From: Pseudomonas sp. PDM18
GTDB taxonomy: Bacteria > Pseudomonadota > Gammaproteobacteria > Pseudomonadales > Pseudomonadaceae
DNA length: 64,000 nucleotides
Direction: 5' to 3'
Assembly (NCBI RefSeq): GCF_014852585.1
Contig: NZ_JACVBX010000002.1
Location: 1 to 64,000 of the forward strand
Shown here piece after piece: positions 25,613 through 36,847 of this stretch. A program made the position numbers and the translations under genes. The notes under the pieces were generated by a model. That model saw only the letters and a list, made by a program, of their open reading frames with translations. It was not told the DNA's origin and made no database searches. Positions within the stretch are counted from its first letter, which is position 1; each line of letters starts with the position of its first letter.

Positions 25613-28600
25613 TCAGGCTTGCGGCCGCAGCGGCTCGGGCATTGTGTCCAGCAGCCGTTGCAGCTGCGTCAGGGCACGTTCGTAGTCAAATCCTTCGACG
25701 GCTTCGGTTATCTCCCGCAGCAGCCCGGCCCGAGGCGGGTCCGAGAACGCGTTGCCCAGCCGGGCGATCAGTTCGCCGGCACTGGTGTCGCTGTCTTCCA
25801 GCAAGGTGAGTAGCCGCTGGAGGAGGGCTGTGACCTGCTCGTCTGGCAGGGCGGCAGCAGGCGCTTCTGCAGGAGGCACTGCGGGGAGCGCTGCGCCGAG
25901 ATTCGCCAGGCCAGTCAGCACCGTTTCCAACTGCGCCTGCACATCGAACAGCAGACGTGAGATCAGCTCTTCCGGGGAAGGTCCCTGGCAGGCGTCCTCG
26001 AGCACGGTGGCGGCCCGTGCCAGCGCCAGGGCGCCGATGTTGGCGGCTGCGCCGCGCAGGGTGTGGGCGGCGCGGCGACGGGCAGTCGGGTCGGCCGTGG
26101 AGTCGAGGGCACGAAACTCGCCGACGAAGCCTCGGTAGCTGGTGCGGAAGCGCTGCAGCAGTCGTTCGTAGAGTGCCGCCTTGCCGGCGCAGGTGGCCAG
26201 CCCGGCGCGGCTGTCGATGCCCGGCAGGTCGAACTGGCTGGCGGGCGATACCGTCGGCGCCGGCGCGTTTGCAGTGTCCCGGCGCTGCCGCGGCTCGATC
26301 CAGCGCGACAGGGTGAGGAACATCGCGGGCGGGTCGACGGGCTTGGCGATGTGATCGTTCATGCCAGCGGCCAGCGCCAGTTCGCGGTCTCCGGCCATGT
26401 TGTTGGCGGTCATGGCGATGACCGGCAGCTGCGCCAGTTCCGGGCGCTGGCGCAGCGCCTGGGTCGCCGCGTAACCGTCGAGCACGGGCATCTGGCAGTC
26501 CATCAGTACGCAGTCGAAATGCCGGTCGACGGCCAGCCGGTCCAGCGCTTCCTGGCCATTGCAGGCCAGTACGATCTCGATGCCGGCATCGCCCAGCAGC
26601 TCCATCGCCAGCTCCTGGTTCAGCTCGTTGTCCTCAACCAGCAATACCCGGCTGCCGGCGACTCGGGCCATGGCCTCGTCGGCGGCGCTCTGGCGTTCGC
26701 GGCTGCGCGGCTCGACGACGCTCTGCTTGCCCAGGGCGATGTTGATCGATTCCAGCAGGGTGGAGGGCGTCACGGGTTTGGTCAGCACCGTGCCCAGCTC
26801 GATGCCGCGTTGCTGGGCGGCATCGAGCGCTTCCTCGCGGCCGAAGGCGGTCACCATGATCACCGCCGGGACGCTCTCGCAGTGGCCGTCGTGCAGCCGC
26901 GCGACCACCTCGATGCCGTCCATGCCCGGCATCTGCCAATCCACCAGCACAAGCTGGTAGGGCAGCTGCCGCTGTTCCGCTTCTCTGATCCATTCCAGCG
27001 CCTCGTTGCCGTTGCGCGCGACGTCCACTTCGAGGCCGTAGCTGAGCGCCATGCCGGAGAGAATCTCCCGCGCCGAGGCGTTGTCGTCGACCACCAGGGC
27101 GCGCACCCCGAGCAGTTCGTCCGCCCGCAGCATGCGCCGAGGCGCGGCCGCCTCGGGGATGCCGAAATGTGCGTGGAAGTGGAACACCGATCCCTTGCCC
27201 GGCTCGCTCTCCACCCAGATGCGTCCGCCCATGAGCTCCACCAGGCTCTTGGAGATCGACAGCCCCAGCCCGGTGCCGCCGTAGCGGCGCGACGTGGAGG
27301 AGTCCGCCTGGATGAACGACTGGAACATGCGCCCGCATTGCTCGGCGGTCATGCCGATGCCAGTGTCGCGCAGCCAGAAGTGCAGTTCCGCGTCCTGAGG
27401 GCCGAGAGCGACGGGATCGATGCCAAGGACGATCTCCCCGTGCTCGGTGAACTTCACTGCGTTGTTGCCCAGGTTGAGCAGGATCTGGCCCAGGCGCAGC
27501 GGGTCGCCGACCAGGGAGGTCGGCAGGTCCTGGCTGAGTTGGAAGAGCAGTTCCAGGGAGCGCTCCTCGGCCTTGAAGCCGACCAGCGCCGAGAACTGCT
27601 CAAGCACGTCTTCCAGACGGAATTCGACGTGCTCCACGCTCATCATCCCGGCTTCGATCTTCGAGAAGTCGAGGATGTCGTTGATGATGCCGAGCAGGCC
27701 CTCGGCAGAGCGGTGGACCTTCTGCACGTAGTTGTACTGGCGTGTGTTGAGGCCGCTTTTCAGGGCGAGGCTGCTCATGCCGATGATCACATTCATCGGC
27801 GTGCGGATTTCATGGCTCATGTTGGCGAGGAACTCGCTCTTGGCGCGGGTCGCTTCCTCGGCCAGCTCCTTGGCGCGATGCGTCTGCTGCTCGACCAGCT
27901 TGCGCGCGGTAATGTCGTACAGCCAGGCGAGCACGGCGGGCTCGCCATGGTGGAGGACGGGCAGGTAGGTCGCGAGGATGTCGCGCTCGCCACCGTGGCT
28001 GTCGTACATGCGGACTTCGCGTTCGATCATCTGTTCGCCTGCCAGCATCTCGTTCCAGATTTCCTCGCGTTCGGCCCTCTCGACATAAAGACCGACCGCG
28101 GCATCGCCGACCTTCAGGCCGAAGTTCTCGACGAACGCGGGATTCACCAGGTGCAGGTGCTCGCGGGTGGCGATGGCGACGCTGACCGGGCTGCAGTCGA
28201 GGATGTACTGCAGGCGCTTTTCGCTTTCCTGGAGGGCGGCGGCCTGTTGCTCCATCAGTTCCGCCTGGCTCAGGGTCTCCTTGAGCAATTGCTCGGTGCG
28301 CGAGTTGCGCTCGAGGATTTCCAGGTTCATCGCCAGCAACGGCACGAACTCGTCCAGCAGCGACCTCTGGATCGGCTCCAGCACCTCCAGGCCCTCCAGT
28401 GCCAGTACGCCGACCAGGCGCTCACCGTGGATCAGCGGGAGTACATCGAGGAACAGCGGCGGCGCATACTCGCCCGCGTGTTGCCGATCGGGCTGGTGCA
28501 GATGGATCGGCGCGCGCTGCTTGGCGCACTGGCCGACCAGACCCTGGCCGAGGGGCACCCGCCGGGGCAGGTCTGGCGGCGCTGCATAGCTGCCCAGCAG

Positions 28601-29593
28601 GACCAGCTCTTCGCTGTCCTGCGCGTGGACGTGCAGCGAGGCGCGGCGCAGCGCCAGCAAGGGCGCGAGGGCGGTCAGGGTGCGATCGCCCAGCTCGCTG
28701 GAGCCAGCGACCGACTGCATCTGCCCGCTGAGCGTCGCCACCTGGGTCTTCACCCAGCGCTGGTCGGCCATCTGTTGCGCTTCGGACTGCAGGGCGGTGA
28801 TCGCCCGTGCCATTTCGCCGACTTCGTTGGGGTAATCCTGGAACGGTACCTGCACATCCAGTTCGCCCTTGCTCAGGGCATCCACCGAGAACCGCAACTG
28901 GTCGGCCGGCCGACGAATCGACTGGCTGATCAGGATGCCGAACAGCACGCCGCCTCCAAGGCCCAGCACCAGAAGCCAGATGGTCAGCTGGACACTGCGG
29001 TAAAAGCGCTCCGTGGCCAGATTCACTTCCAGGTCCGCGCCCTGGCGCTTGACCTGAGCCACCTCGGCCAGCGCCTGGTTGGCGACCTCGCCCGGCCGTT
29101 GCAATGCGGTGGAGGAGAGCAGGGCGATGGCCCCCAGATCGGTGGCTTGTCCGCGGCGGATAGGCTGGTCGTTGAGCTCCAGTACATGCTTGATCTGATC
29201 CTGGTACTCCTCGTAGGCGGCCTCGAATCGCACCAGCCCCTGCTGGGCGGAGGTCCGGTAGATAAGCGGCCGCGCCAGTTCGATTTCCTCGCGCAGATTG
29301 CTACGAACTTCGTTGAACTGCTTGACTGCCTGCGCCCGGCCGTTCTCGTCGGCGGCCAGCACGAACTGGCGGATGCTGCGTCCCATGCCCGCCAGTGCAA
29401 CGCGGGCCGCCTCGATGTGCGAAAGACCGAGCATCTCTTTCTCGTAGATCACATTGATCTGTTCGATCTGTTGACGCTGCACATGCAGGCCGTAAAGGCC
29501 GAGAAACAGGGCGAGCAGCAGGATGCCGCCGAACCCTAGCACCAGCCGGGTACGCAGCTTCAGGCGCTGCAGATAGCCGAGCAGATTCACCAT
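25613..29593 (-). CDS. Hybrid sensor histidine kinase with two receiver domains and HPt
   Basis: The 1326-residue kinase carries a full phosphorelay. It has TM1 (about 16–37), a helical four-helix-bundle-like periplasmic sensor, TM2 (about 201–223), HAMP (about 225–280), GAF (about 295–420), PAS (about 455–565) and HisKA with His594 in NMSHEIRTP. Then come HATPase_c (N-box [10 protein letters not shown]1 DTGIG, G2 GGTGLGL), receiver 1 (Asp885), receiver 2 (Asp1032) and HPt with His1177 ([14 protein letters not shown]). The start at 29593 is chosen for the AGGAGG just upstream. It is 49 bp downstream of an HD-GYP response regulator on the same strand, a likely partner. Confidence 0.9.
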   Translation of the reverse strand: MVNLLGYLQRLKLRTRLVLGFGGILLLALFLGLYGLHVQRQQIEQINVIYEKEMLGLSHIEAARVALAGMGRSIRQFVLAADENGRAQAVKQFNEVRSNLREEIELARPLIYRTSAQQGLVRFEAAYEEYQDQIKHVLELNDQPIRRGQATDLGAIALLSSTALQRPGEVANQALAEVAQVKRQGADLEVNLATERFYRSVQLTIWLLVLGLGGGVLFGILISQSIRRPADQLRFSVDALSKGELDVQVPFQDYPNEVGEMARAITALQSEAQQMADQRWVKTQVATLSGQMQSVAGSSELGDRTLTALAPLLALRRASLHVHAQDSEELVLLGSYAAPPDLPRRVPLGQGLVGQCAKQRAPIHLHQPDRQHAGEYAPPLFLDVLPLIHGERLVGVLALEGLEVLEPIQRSLLDEFVPLLAMNLEILERNSRTEQLLKETLSQAELMEQQAAALQESEKRLQYILDCSPVSVAIATREHLHLVNPAFVENFGLKVGDAAVGLYVERAEREEIWNEMLAGEQMIEREVRMYDSHGGERDILATYLPVLHHGEPAVLAWLYDITARKLVEQQTHRAKELAEEATRAKSEFLANMSHEIRTPMNVIIGMSSLALKSGLNTRQYNYVQKVHRSAEGLLGIINDILDFSKIEAGMMSVEHVEFRLEDVLEQFSALVGFKAEERSLELLFQLSQDLPTSLVGDPLRLGQILLNLGNNAVKFTEHGEIVLGIDPVALGPQDAELHFWLRDTGIGMTAEQCGRMFQSFIQADSSTSRRYGGTGLGLSISKSLVELMGGRIWVESEPGKGSVFHFHAHFGIPEAAAPRRMLRADELLGVRALVVDDNASAREILSGMALSYGLEVDVARNGNEALEWIREAEQRQLPYQLVLVDWQMPGMDGIEVVARLHDGHCESVPAVIMVTAFGREEALDAAQQRGIELGTVLTKPVTPSTLLESINIALGKQSVVEPRSRERQSAADEAMARVAGSRVLLVEDNELNQELAMELLGDAGIEIVLACNGQEALDRLAVDRHFDCVLMDCQMPVLDGYAATQALRQRPELAQLPVIAMTANNMAGDRELALAAGMNDHIAKPVDPPAMFLTLSRWIEPRQRRDTANAPAPTVSPASQFDLPGIDSRAGLATCAGKAALYERLLQRFRTSYRGFVGEFRALDSTADPTARRRAAHTLRGAAANIGALALARAATVLEDACQGPSPEELISRLLFDVQAQLETVLTGLANLGAALPAVPPAEAPAAALPDEQVTALLQRLLTLLEDSDTSAGELIARLGNAFSDPPRAGLLREITEAVEGFDYERALTQLQRLLDTMPEPLRPQA

Positions 29594-29642
29594 CGGGCCG
29601 CCTCCTGGCCGGGGTTGGCGCGAGCGTTGCGGGTTATGCCTT

Positions 29643-30776
29643 TCAGGCTCCCGGAGTTGCCACGGCCGGGTCGCCATCACTGTCGTTGAAGCGCTCGGCA
29701 ATGCCGCGGAACTCATCTTCCAGCGCGAGGAAGGCATCCACGATGTCCGGGTCGAAGTGCATGCCGCGCTGGGACTGGATGTACTCCACCGCCACCGCGT
29801 GCGACATCGCGGGCTTGTAGACCCGCTTGCTGATCAATGCGTCATAGACATCGGCCACTGCCATCAACCGCGCCGAGAGTGGGATCGCGTCGCCGGCCAG
29901 GCCTTCGGGGTAGCCCGAGCCGTCCCACTTCTCGTGGTGGCCGTAGGCAATCTGCTTGGCCAGGCGCAGGAAGGGCACGTCCATGCCCAGGCGCTCCTCG
30001 GCCTTCTCCAGGGCATCGAGCCCCAGGGTGGTGTGCTTCTTCATCAGCTCGAATTCCTCGGCGGTGAGCTTGCCGGGCTTGAGCAGGATGTGGTCGGGAA
30101 TGCCGACCTTGCCGATATCGTGCAGCGGTGCGGACTTCAACAGCAGCTGCCGCGTCTCCTCGTCCAGCTCGGCGGCGAAGCGTGGGTGCTGATGCAGGTG
30201 CTCGGCCAGCGCGCTGACGTAGTGCTGGGTGCGGCGGATGTGGTTGCCGGTCTCGTTGTCGCGGGTCTCGGCCAGGGATGCCATGGCGATGATGGTGACG
30301 TCCTGGATCGCCGCCAGCTCGCGGGTGCGGCGCTGCACTTCCTGTTCGAGGAATTCGTTCTGGTCGCGCAGGAAGTCGGCGGCGGCCTTGATGCGCAGCT
30401 GGTTGTCCACGCGCATCAGCACGGTGGGCGGGTTGATCGGTTTGGTGAGGTAGTCCACCGCGCCCAGTTCCAGTCCACGGATTTCCTCGTCGGCGGCGAC
30501 CTGTGTGGTGATGAAGATCACCGGGATTCGCTGCGTACGGATGTCTTCACGCAGACGTCGGCAGACCTCGAAACCGTTCATGCCGGGCATCATCACGTCC
30601 AGCAGGATGAGGTCCGGCGGATCGTCGGACTGGGCGATCTGCAGTGCCTTTTCGCCGGTTCGCGCGGCCTTGACGCGGTACAGCAGCTTGAGCAGCTCCG
30701 AGAGGAGTGTGAGGTTCTCGGGAGCATCGTCGACGATGAGGATCGTCGGACGAACAACGGGACCAGGTGCATTCAT
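29643..30776 (-). CDS. Response regulator with HD-GYP domain (c-di-GMP phosphodiesterase)
   Basis: The 377-residue protein has an N-terminal receiver (residues about 10–130, phospho-acceptor Asp60 in [10 protein letters not shown]), a short coiled coil and an HD-GYP domain. HD lies at 219–220 ([14 protein letters not shown]) and GYP at 288–290 ([14 protein letters not shown]). All metal-binding and GYP residues are intact, so it is predicted to hydrolyse cyclic di-GMP, like RpfG. It precedes and is co-directional with the hybrid kinase, suggesting a phosphorelay that lowers c-di-GMP in response to an unknown envelope signal. Confidence 0.92.
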   Translation of the reverse strand: MNAPGPVVRPTILIVDDAPENLTLLSELLKLLYRVKAARTGEKALQIAQSDDPPDLILLDVMMPGMNGFEVCRRLREDIRTQRIPVIFITTQVAADEEIRGLELGAVDYLTKPINPPTVLMRVDNQLRIKAAADFLRDQNEFLEQEVQRRTRELAAIQDVTIIAMASLAETRDNETGNHIRRTQHYVSALAEHLHQHPRFAAELDEETRQLLLKSAPLHDIGKVGIPDHILLKPGKLTAEEFELMKKHTTLGLDALEKAEERLGMDVPFLRLAKQIAYGHHEKWDGSGYPEGLAGDAIPLSARLMAVADVYDALISKRVYKPAMSHAVAVEYIQSQRGMHFDPDIVDAFLALEDEFRGIAERFNDSDGDPAVATPGA

Positions 30777-30936
30777 TGACCATCCTCCGCCGAAGGCTGC
30801 GCGCCAGAGGATTTCCTTTCTGCGCGCCGGGATCAGTATAGACCTCGCCGGGCTTGGACCCCGGGCCAGGTCGCCGTGCGTGCGACCAGCCGTCGCGGCA
30901 CGACGAAATGACTCTAGCCGCTTTTGCGCAGGCTGC

Positions 30937-31701
30937 TCAGGCGTCCTTCGGCGCGCGCCGTAGCAGGTAGGTGTCCATGATCCAGCCGTTGGCCTCGCGG
31001 GCCGCCTGGCGGGTGCGCTGGATGTCTGCGCCGACTTCGGCGAGCCGCCCGCTGCGGAGGATTTCGTCTGTCGTGCCGACGTAGGCGCCCCAGTAGATTT
31101 CCAGCTCCGGGTCGTCCAGCTGGCGGTAGGTGTCCTCGGCGTCGAGCATCACCACGACGCTCTCGGCATTGGCCGGAAAGCCCTCGGCCAGGCGGCGGCC
31201 GGTGGTGATCTGCACCGACTGGCCAATGGCGTTCAGCGGCACCCGGTGGCGCGCGGCGAGCGCCTGCACGCTGGTGATGCCGGGGATCACCTGGTAGTCG
31301 AAGCTCACCCGGCCCTCGCGCAGCACGGCATCGAGGATGCGCAGGGTGCTGTCGTAGAGCGACGGGTCGCCCCAGACGAGGAAGGCTCCGCACTGACCGT
31401 CCTGCAGTTCGTCCGCGATTAGGCGTTCGAACACCTGCTGTTTGGCCAGGTTGAGGTCGCGCACCTGCCCGGCGTAGTCGCCTTCGCGCACGCGCTCGGG
31501 GCTGTCGGCTTCGACGATGCGGTAATCAATGCGGGAGACGTAGCGCTGGAGAATGTCGCGGCGCAGCTGGATCAGTTTGTCCTTGCTCGCGCCTTTGTCC
31601 ATGAGGAAGAACACGTCCGCGCGATTCATCGCGTTGATCCCCTGCACGGTGAGGTACTCGGGGTCGCCGGCGCCGATGCCGATGATGAGCAGCTGCTTCA
31701 T
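30937..31701 (-). CDS. cobF: Precorrin-6A synthase (deacetylating)
   Basis: The 254-residue enzyme belongs to the SAM-dependent tetrapyrrole methylase family with CobF-specific features. It has N-terminal LLIIGIGAGDPEYLTVQGINAMNRADVFFLMDKG, FLVWGDPSLYDST and IPGITSVQALAARHRVPLN. CobF methylates C1 of precorrin-5 and releases acetate in the aerobic cobalamin pathway. The start is placed at the internal ATG 31701, where the family N terminus begins. Other cob genes are not in the window. The next gene upstream is metE, the cobalamin-independent methionine synthase. Confidence 0.92.
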   Translation of the reverse strand: MKQLLIIGIGAGDPEYLTVQGINAMNRADVFFLMDKGASKDKLIQLRRDILQRYVSRIDYRIVEADSPERVREGDYAGQVRDLNLAKQQVFERLIADELQDGQCGAFLVWGDPSLYDSTLRILDAVLREGRVSFDYQVIPGITSVQALAARHRVPLNAIGQSVQITTGRRLAEGFPANAESVVVMLDAEDTYRQLDDPELEIYWGAYVGTTDEILRSGRLAEVGADIQRTRQAAREANGWIMDTYLLRRAPKDA

Positions 31702-31791
31702 GTCTGGTTCCGCATTACTGGGTTCGAAGGGCTCCAAGAGTACGCCTGTCCGTCGCTGCGCTCATCTGGCGGATCGCCGCGGTAGCAGCAG

Positions 31792-31889
31792 CGTAGGGCG
31801 GATAACGCCTGGGGCGTTATCCGCCCTACGCGGACGTCATCGCCCTCAGCCCGTAGGATGGGTATCGCTAGGCTCCACGCCATCCTGCA
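31792..31889. repeat. Two intergenic palindromic repeats
   Basis: In the 200-bp gap between metE and cobF lie a full palindrome (CGTAGGGCGGATAACGCC…GGCGTTATCCGCCCTACG, 31792–31830) and a GTAGGATGGGTATCGC…CCATCCTGC unit (31852–31889). Both families recur elsewhere in the window. Confidence 0.75.
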
Positions 31890-31901
31890 TACAGCGCCCT
31901 C

Positions 31902-34199
31902 TCAGCCCAGCAGTGCCAGGTCCTTGCGCAGCTCGCGGGCCGCCGCGACCATGTTAACCAGCGCCGCTTCCGTTTCTGGCCAGGCACGTGTTTTCAGGCC
32001 GCAGTCAGGGTTGACCCACAGGCGCTCGGCGGGAATCCGTTGCGCGGCCTTGCGCAGCAGCTTGACCATCTCGTCCTTGCCCGGCACACGTGGCGAATGG
32101 ATGTCGTAGACGCCCGGACCGATTTCGTTGGGGTATTCGAACTTCTCGAAGGCTTCCAGCAGCTCCATGTCCGAGCGCGAGGTTTCGATGGTGATCACGT
32201 CGGCGTCCATGGCGGCGATGGATTCGATCACGTCGTTGAACTCGCTGTAGCACATGTGGGTGTGGATCTGGGTTTCGTCGCGCACGCCGGAGGCGCACAG
32301 ACGGAAGGCTTCGGTGGACCAGTCGAGGTAGCGGCCCCAGTCGCTGCGGCGCAGTGGCAGGCCCTCGCGGAAGGCGGCTTCGTCGATCTGCACGATCCTG
32401 ATGCCCGCGCGCTCCAGGTCGACGACCTCGTCGCGGATCGCCAGGGCCAGCTGGCGCGCCTGGGTTTCGCGGGAGACGTCCTCGCGCGGGAAGGACCACA
32501 TCAGCATGGTCACCGGGCCGGTCAGCATGCCCTTCATTACCTTGCTGGTGAGGCTTTGCGCGTATCGGATCCACTCCACTGTCATCGCCTTCGGCCGGCT
32601 CAGGTCGCCGAAGATCACCGCCGGCTTCACGCAGCGCGAGCCGTAGCTCTGCACCCAGCCGAAGCGGGTGAAGAGGTAGCCGTCGAGCTGCTCGGCGAAG
32701 TATTCGACCATGTCGTTGCGCTCCGCCTCGCCGTGTACCAGCACGTCGAGGCCCAGGTTTTCCTGGATTTCCACGGCATGGCGGATTTCGCTGTGCATGG
32801 CCTCGGTGTAGTCGGCGACGCTGAGCTTGCCTTGCTTGAAGGCCTGGCGCGCCAGGCGGATGGCCGAGGTTTGCGGGAAGGAGCCGATGGTGGTGGTGGG
32901 GAAGTCCGGCAGGTTGAGGCCGGCGCGTTGCTTGACGATGCGCTGGGCAAAGGGCGACTGGCGCTGGCTATCGGCGGCTTTCACTGCCGCGAGACGGGCT
33001 TTCACCTCCGGTTTGTGGATGCGCGGCGAGGCAGCGCGGCTGGCCTGCACGGTGCGGCTCTGCTCCAGCGCGGCGAGGACTTGCGGAGCTTCGGGCTGAT
33101 TGATGGCGCGGGCGAGCAGGGCGACTTCGGCGCACTTCTGCACGGCAAAGGCCAGCCAGCTCTTCAGCTGGGCATCCAACTGGTCTTCGCGCTCCAGGTC
33201 CACCGGGCTGTGCAGCAGCGAGCAGGACGGCGCGACCCAGAGGCGATCACCTACGCGGTCATGGGCATGGCGCAGCACTTCCAGGCTCTTCTCCAGGTCG
33301 CAGCGCCAGACGTTGCGACCGTTGACCACGCCGAGGGAAAGAATCTTGTAGGCCGGCAGGCGGTCGAGGATGGTCGGGAACTGCTCCGGTGCGCGCACCA
33401 GGTCGAGGTGCAGCCCATCTACCGGCAGGCCGGCGGCCAGTCCCAGGTTGTCGTCCAGGCCGCCGAAGTAGGTGGCCACCAGCTTCTTCAGCGGCTCGCT
33501 CTGCAGCAGGTTGTAGGTGCGCTCGAAGGCGTTCTTCCAGTCCGGCGGCAGGTCGAGGGCGAGGATCGGTTCGTCGATCTGCACCCACTCCACGCCTTGC
33601 GCGGCCAGGCGGCGGAAAATCTGACCGTAGAGCGGCAGCAGGCGCTCGACCAGATTCAGCTTGTCGAAGTCGGCCCCTTTGGTTTTGCCCAGCCAGAGAT
33701 AGGTCAGTGGGCCGATGACCACCGGTTTCACCTGATGGCCGAGGGTGTGGGCTTCCTCCACTTCCTCGAACAGTTGCTCCCAGCTCAGTTCGAACTGCTG
33801 GTCAGCGCTGAATTCGGGGACGAGGTAGTGGTAGTTGGTGTCGAACCACTTGGTCATCTCTTGGGCATGCGCGCCGCAGCACCCCGTACTGACGCCTCGC
33901 GCCATGGCGAACAGGGTCTGCAGGGTGGGCTTGGCTTCGCCATGGCCACGGAAGCGTTCCGGAATGACACCAAAGGTCAGCGAGTGGGTCAGCACCTGGT
34001 CGTACCAGGCAAAGTCGCCCACCGGCAGCAGGTCGATGCCGGCGTTCTTCTGCACTTGCCAGTGGGCGGCGCGCAGCTCGCGGCCAATAGCGCGCAGACC
34101 GGCTTCGTCCAGTTCGCCCTTCCAGAAGGCTTCCTGGGCTTTCTTCAGCTCGCGGTCGCGGCCGATGCGGGGAAAGCCGAGGTTGTGTGCCAGCGCCAT
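31902..34199 (-). CDS. metE: Cobalamin-independent methionine synthase
   Basis: The 765-residue protein matches MetE in length and in both halves. It has N-terminal [16 protein letters not shown], and C-terminal [66 protein letters not shown] and [11 protein letters not shown]. The last two supply zinc-binding His, Cys and Cys residues. MetE transfers a methyl group from methyltetrahydropteroyl-triglutamate to homocysteine without B12. Most pseudomonads also have metH, so metE may be repressed when cobalamin is available. No cobalamin riboswitch was recognised upstream. It is a single gene. Confidence 0.96.
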   Translation of the reverse strand: MALAHNLGFPRIGRDRELKKAQEAFWKGELDEAGLRAIGRELRAAHWQVQKNAGIDLLPVGDFAWYDQVLTHSLTFGVIPERFRGHGEAKPTLQTLFAMARGVSTGCCGAHAQEMTKWFDTNYHYLVPEFSADQQFELSWEQLFEEVEEAHTLGHQVKPVVIGPLTYLWLGKTKGADFDKLNLVERLLPLYGQIFRRLAAQGVEWVQIDEPILALDLPPDWKNAFERTYNLLQSEPLKKLVATYFGGLDDNLGLAAGLPVDGLHLDLVRAPEQFPTILDRLPAYKILSLGVVNGRNVWRCDLEKSLEVLRHAHDRVGDRLWVAPSCSLLHSPVDLEREDQLDAQLKSWLAFAVQKCAEVALLARAINQPEAPQVLAALEQSRTVQASRAASPRIHKPEVKARLAAVKAADSQRQSPFAQRIVKQRAGLNLPDFPTTTIGSFPQTSAIRLARQAFKQGKLSVADYTEAMHSEIRHAVEIQENLGLDVLVHGEAERNDMVEYFAEQLDGYLFTRFGWVQSYGSRCVKPAVIFGDLSRPKAMTVEWIRYAQSLTSKVMKGMLTGPVTMLMWSFPREDVSRETQARQLALAIRDEVVDLERAGIRIVQIDEAAFREGLPLRRSDWGRYLDWSTEAFRLCASGVRDETQIHTHMCYSEFNDVIESIAAMDADVITIETSRSDMELLEAFEKFEYPNEIGPGVYDIHSPRVPGKDEMVKLLRKAAQRIPAERLWVNPDCGLKTRAWPETEAALVNMVAAARELRKDLALLG

Positions 34200-34616
34200 G
34201 TGAATCTCTCCATTGAATCAACGATGGCGAGATTTTCCCGGTGGATGCTGCATGAGACAAACTCAATATTCTTGTGATGAACATAAGAGATTCTCATGTT
34301 GCTTTGGCTTGCTGCAGGAGGGGGGCAACGTCCGCGCAAGCAGCCGCCAACCTATCGCGTCCCTCTTTGTAGGATGGGTATCGCTGTGCTCCACCCATCC
34401 GACGTCGGCGCCCTACGGCAGGGCCTGCGTTGGGCGTTCGCGAGCAAGCTCGCTCCTACAGGGTGCGGCGATACGGCTCTTCGTAGAAGCGAGCTCGCGA
34501 ACCGCAGGTCAATCGGCGGATAACCCGTTCCGGGTTATGCGCCCTACGGTCTGTGCATTCTGGTGTTAACCCGCAGGAGCGGACCTTGTCCGCGAATTCC
34601 TTCTTCTCGCGCCGGC
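34200..34616. other. metE upstream gap with repeats, no gene
   Basis: No supported gene lies here. The segment holds the metE promoter (with an ATGAACAT…TTCTCAT dyad near 34275–34297), a GTAGGATGGGTATCGC unit (34369–34402), a REP-like GTTCGCGAGC…CTCCTAC unit (34436–34459), its partial inverse near 34485–34505, and a CGGCGGATAACCC…GGGTTATGCGCCCTACGG palindrome (34514–34549). Confidence 0.7.
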
Positions 34617-35414
34617 CTATCCGTCGCGTCCGCGCATCTGCCGCGCCAGAGCTCCAGGCGAGGTGTGGAGCTGGCGCTGGAACAGTTCGATGAACGCTGA
34701 AGTAGATTCGTAGCCCAACTCACCGGCAATGAGTGTCACCGACTCGCCGCGTTCCAGCCTCGGCAGTGCTGCCAGCAGTCGCACCCGCTCGCGCCATTCG
34801 CGGAACGACAGCCCGGTCTCGTCGCGGAACAGTCGCGCCAGGGTGCGCCGCGAGGCACCGACGCGCTGCGCCCAGTCTTCGATGCCCAGGCGTTCGCCGG
34901 GATATTCCTGCAGGTGATCGGTGACGCGCCGCAGGCGGGCATCACGCGGCAGCGGCAGGGCCAGGCCGGAGTCCGGCGCGCTGTGCAACTCGTCCACCAG
35001 CACCTGCATGAGCCGGGCTTCAGGTCCTCCGTCGGGGTAGTCGCGGGAGAACTCGCTGGCGCGCTGGATGAGGTTGTCCAGCAGCGGCGAGATTTCCAGC
35101 ACGCGGCACGGCCCCAGGCCGACCGCCAGTTCCGGCGCCAGGTAGAAGCTGCGATGCACCACCAGTGTGCGCGCACGGGCGCTGTGGCGAACGCCCGCCG
35201 GCAGCCACATCGCCCGGCGCGGTGGAATCACGCAGGCGTACTGTTCGGTCGTCGCCTCGAGTACGCCGCTGGCGGCGTACATCAGTTGGCCCCAGGGATG
35301 GGAGTGGGTCTCCACCTCGTGGCCGGCAGGCATGTCGAAGGCGCGCAGCCACACCGGGCGGGGCAGCGAAGTGAAGCCGGGAAGTGCCAGAGCATCCTGT
35401 CCCGCTGACGGCAT
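34617..35414 (-). CDS. AraC family transcriptional regulator with cupin sensor
   Basis: The 265-residue protein has an N-terminal cupin-like AraC ligand domain (MPAGHEVETHSHPWGQLMYAASGVLEATT) and a C-terminal AraC HTH (LGIEDWAQRVGASRRTLARLFRDETGLSFREWRERVRLLAALPRL). The C-terminal helix pair GYESTSAFIELFQRQLHTSPG completes it. The start at ATG 35412–35414 is preferred; a GTG 72 nt upstream would run closer to panB. It is divergent from panB, 86 bp away, and may regulate it. Confidence 0.88.
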   Translation of the reverse strand: MPSAGQDALALPGFTSLPRPVWLRAFDMPAGHEVETHSHPWGQLMYAASGVLEATTEQYACVIPPRRAMWLPAGVRHSARARTLVVHRSFYLAPELAVGLGPCRVLEISPLLDNLIQRASEFSRDYPDGGPEARLMQVLVDELHSAPDSGLALPLPRDARLRRVTDHLQEYPGERLGIEDWAQRVGASRRTLARLFRDETGLSFREWRERVRLLAALPRLERGESVTLIAGELGYESTSAFIELFQRQLHTSPGALARQMRGRDG

Positions 35415-35500
35415 AGCTTGTCTCACTGTCGGAAGTGGGTCATGGAGGGCCGATGGTAGCGTCTTTCCCCGGTCAATATCAGCCACCCGTGGAGAGCACC

Positions 35501-36325
35501 ATGAGCAGCCATCGTCCGCAACAACGCCTGTCGATCCTGGACATCCGCCAGCGCCGCGAGCCCGGCAGCCTGGTCGTGCTGACTGCCTACTCGGCGCCCA
35601 TGGCGCGGTTGCTAGACCCGCACGTCGACATGCTACTGGTGGGGGACTCGCTGGGCATGGTGCTCTACGGCATGCCGCACACCCTGGCCGTCAGCCTCGA
35701 CACTATGATTGCGCACGGCGCCGCCGTGGTCCGGGGCTCGCAACGGGCGTGCGTGGTGGTGGACATGCCCTTCGCCAGCTACCAGGCCTCGCCGCAACAG
35801 GCGTTCCTCGCTGCCGCGCGGGTGCTCGCCGAAAGTGGCGCGCAGGCGCTGAAGCTGGAAGGCGGTGCGGAGATGGCCGAGACCATCGCCTTCCTGGTCG
35901 AGCGTGGCATTCCGGTGATGGCGCATATCGGCCTGATGCCGCAGAAGGTCAACGCCCTCGGCGGCTTCAAGGTACAGGGCAAGGAGGAAGCCGGCGTTGC
36001 GCGGGTGCTGCGCGACGCTGATGCGGTCGCTGCCGCCGGAGCCTTCAGCGTGGTGCTCGAGGGCGTGCTGGAGCCGGTGGCGCGGCAGGTCTGCGAGCGG
36101 CTGGAGATCCCGGTGATCGGTATCGGCGCCTCACCCGCTTGCGCCGGGCAGGTGCTGGTGACCGAGGACATGCTGGGACTGTCTGGCGAGCAGATCCCGC
36201 GCTTCGCCCAGCAGTATGTGCGGGTGGACGAGCTGATCGGCGCGGCGGCCGAACGCTTCGCCAGCGAGGTGCGTGGGCGCGAGTTTCCACAGGCGCGGCA
36301 TTGCTTTGGGATGGCGAGGGAGTGA
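35501..36325 (+). CDS. panB: 3-methyl-2-oxobutanoate hydroxymethyltransferase
   Basis: The 274-residue protein is a ketopantoate hydroxymethyltransferase with the metal-site [11 protein letters not shown] and catalytic KLEGG, plus [11 protein letters not shown] and [14 protein letters not shown]. It converts alpha-ketoisovalerate and methylene-tetrahydrofolate to ketopantoate for pantothenate and CoA. The start is ATG 35501 with GGAGAG upstream. Unlike the usual panB–panC pair, it stands alone beside a divergent AraC regulator, so it may be a second, specialised copy. Family position GIGA-S-P replaces the common GIGAG, a modest deviation at the active-site lid. Confidence 0.9.
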   Translation: MSSHRPQQRLSILDIRQRREPGSLVVLTAYSAPMARLLDPHVDMLLVGDSLGMVLYGMPHTLAVSLDTMIAHGAAVVRGSQRACVVVDMPFASYQASPQQAFLAAARVLAESGAQALKLEGGAEMAETIAFLVERGIPVMAHIGLMPQKVNALGGFKVQGKEEAGVARVLRDADAVAAAGAFSVVLEGVLEPVARQVCERLEIPVIGIGASPACAGQVLVTEDMLGLSGEQIPRFAQQYVRVDELIGAAAERFASEVRGREFPQARHCFGMARE

Positions 36326-36396
36326 GTCGCAAAGGCGCTTGCCTCTGTTGGCCGGCATCGTCAGTCTCGTGGGGTTTAAGGTCATGGACGCCCGCA

Positions 36397-36843
36397 ATGA
36401 ACCTCTCGTTCCGCCTCGCCCATATCACCGATGTCCCCTACGTGCAGCGCGGCGAAGAGGCCTATATCCGCCAGTGGGAGCCCGCCCATGAGGCGCGCTG
36501 GCGCGAAGACTTCGACCGGCACCTCGCGCGCTGGCTGGAGCACTTCGAGCGCCTGACCATCGCGGAGTACGAAGGCGAGAGTATTGGCTACAGCTTCTGG
36601 TTGCCCGAGGAGGGCAGTGCAGAGCTTTGCACCTTGGGCGTCAGCGTGGCGTGGCGGGGAAAGGGCGTCGGTGCGGCGCTTTTGCAGCGCTACATCGCCG
36701 ATGCCCGGCAGGAAGGCTGCACGCGACTGAAGCTCAGCGTGCGCCCTGATAACCCGGCGCGGCGCCTCTACGAGCGCGCCGGGTTCGAGCCGCAGGGCAG
36801 CGACGCCCTGGGCTATCGGCAATACGAGCTGCGCATCGACTGA
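36397..36843 (+). CDS. GNAT family N-acetyltransferase
   Basis: The 148-residue protein has the GNAT acetyl-CoA signature LGVSVAWRGKGVGAALLQRYI (R-x-x-G-x-G type) and the C-terminal NPARRLYERAGF motif that completes the fold. The acceptor substrate is unknown. ATG 36397 gives the usual N terminus (MNLSFRLAHITDVPYV), though the RBS is poor. It follows panB by 71 bp in the same direction and is convergent with the SH3 membrane protein. Confidence 0.85.
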   Translation: MNLSFRLAHITDVPYVQRGEEAYIRQWEPAHEARWREDFDRHLARWLEHFERLTIAEYEGESIGYSFWLPEEGSAELCTLGVSVAWRGKGVGAALLQRYIADARQEGCTRLKLSVRPDNPARRLYERAGFEPQGSDALGYRQYELRID

Positions 36844-36847
36844 AGCG

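Noticed and set aside
26063..29539. A 1158-codon plus-strand open frame opposite the hybrid kinase, and similar long antisense frames at 17310–18905, 52669–54306 and 20353–22500
   Set aside because: They lie opposite or across genes with clear domains, have Gln/Arg/Ala/Val-rich low-complexity translations, and are the expected by-product of high third-position GC.
34200..34616. Cobalamin riboswitch or a divergent metR gene upstream of metE
   Set aside because: No B12-box and no LysR-type open frame are present; the segment is promoter plus repeats.
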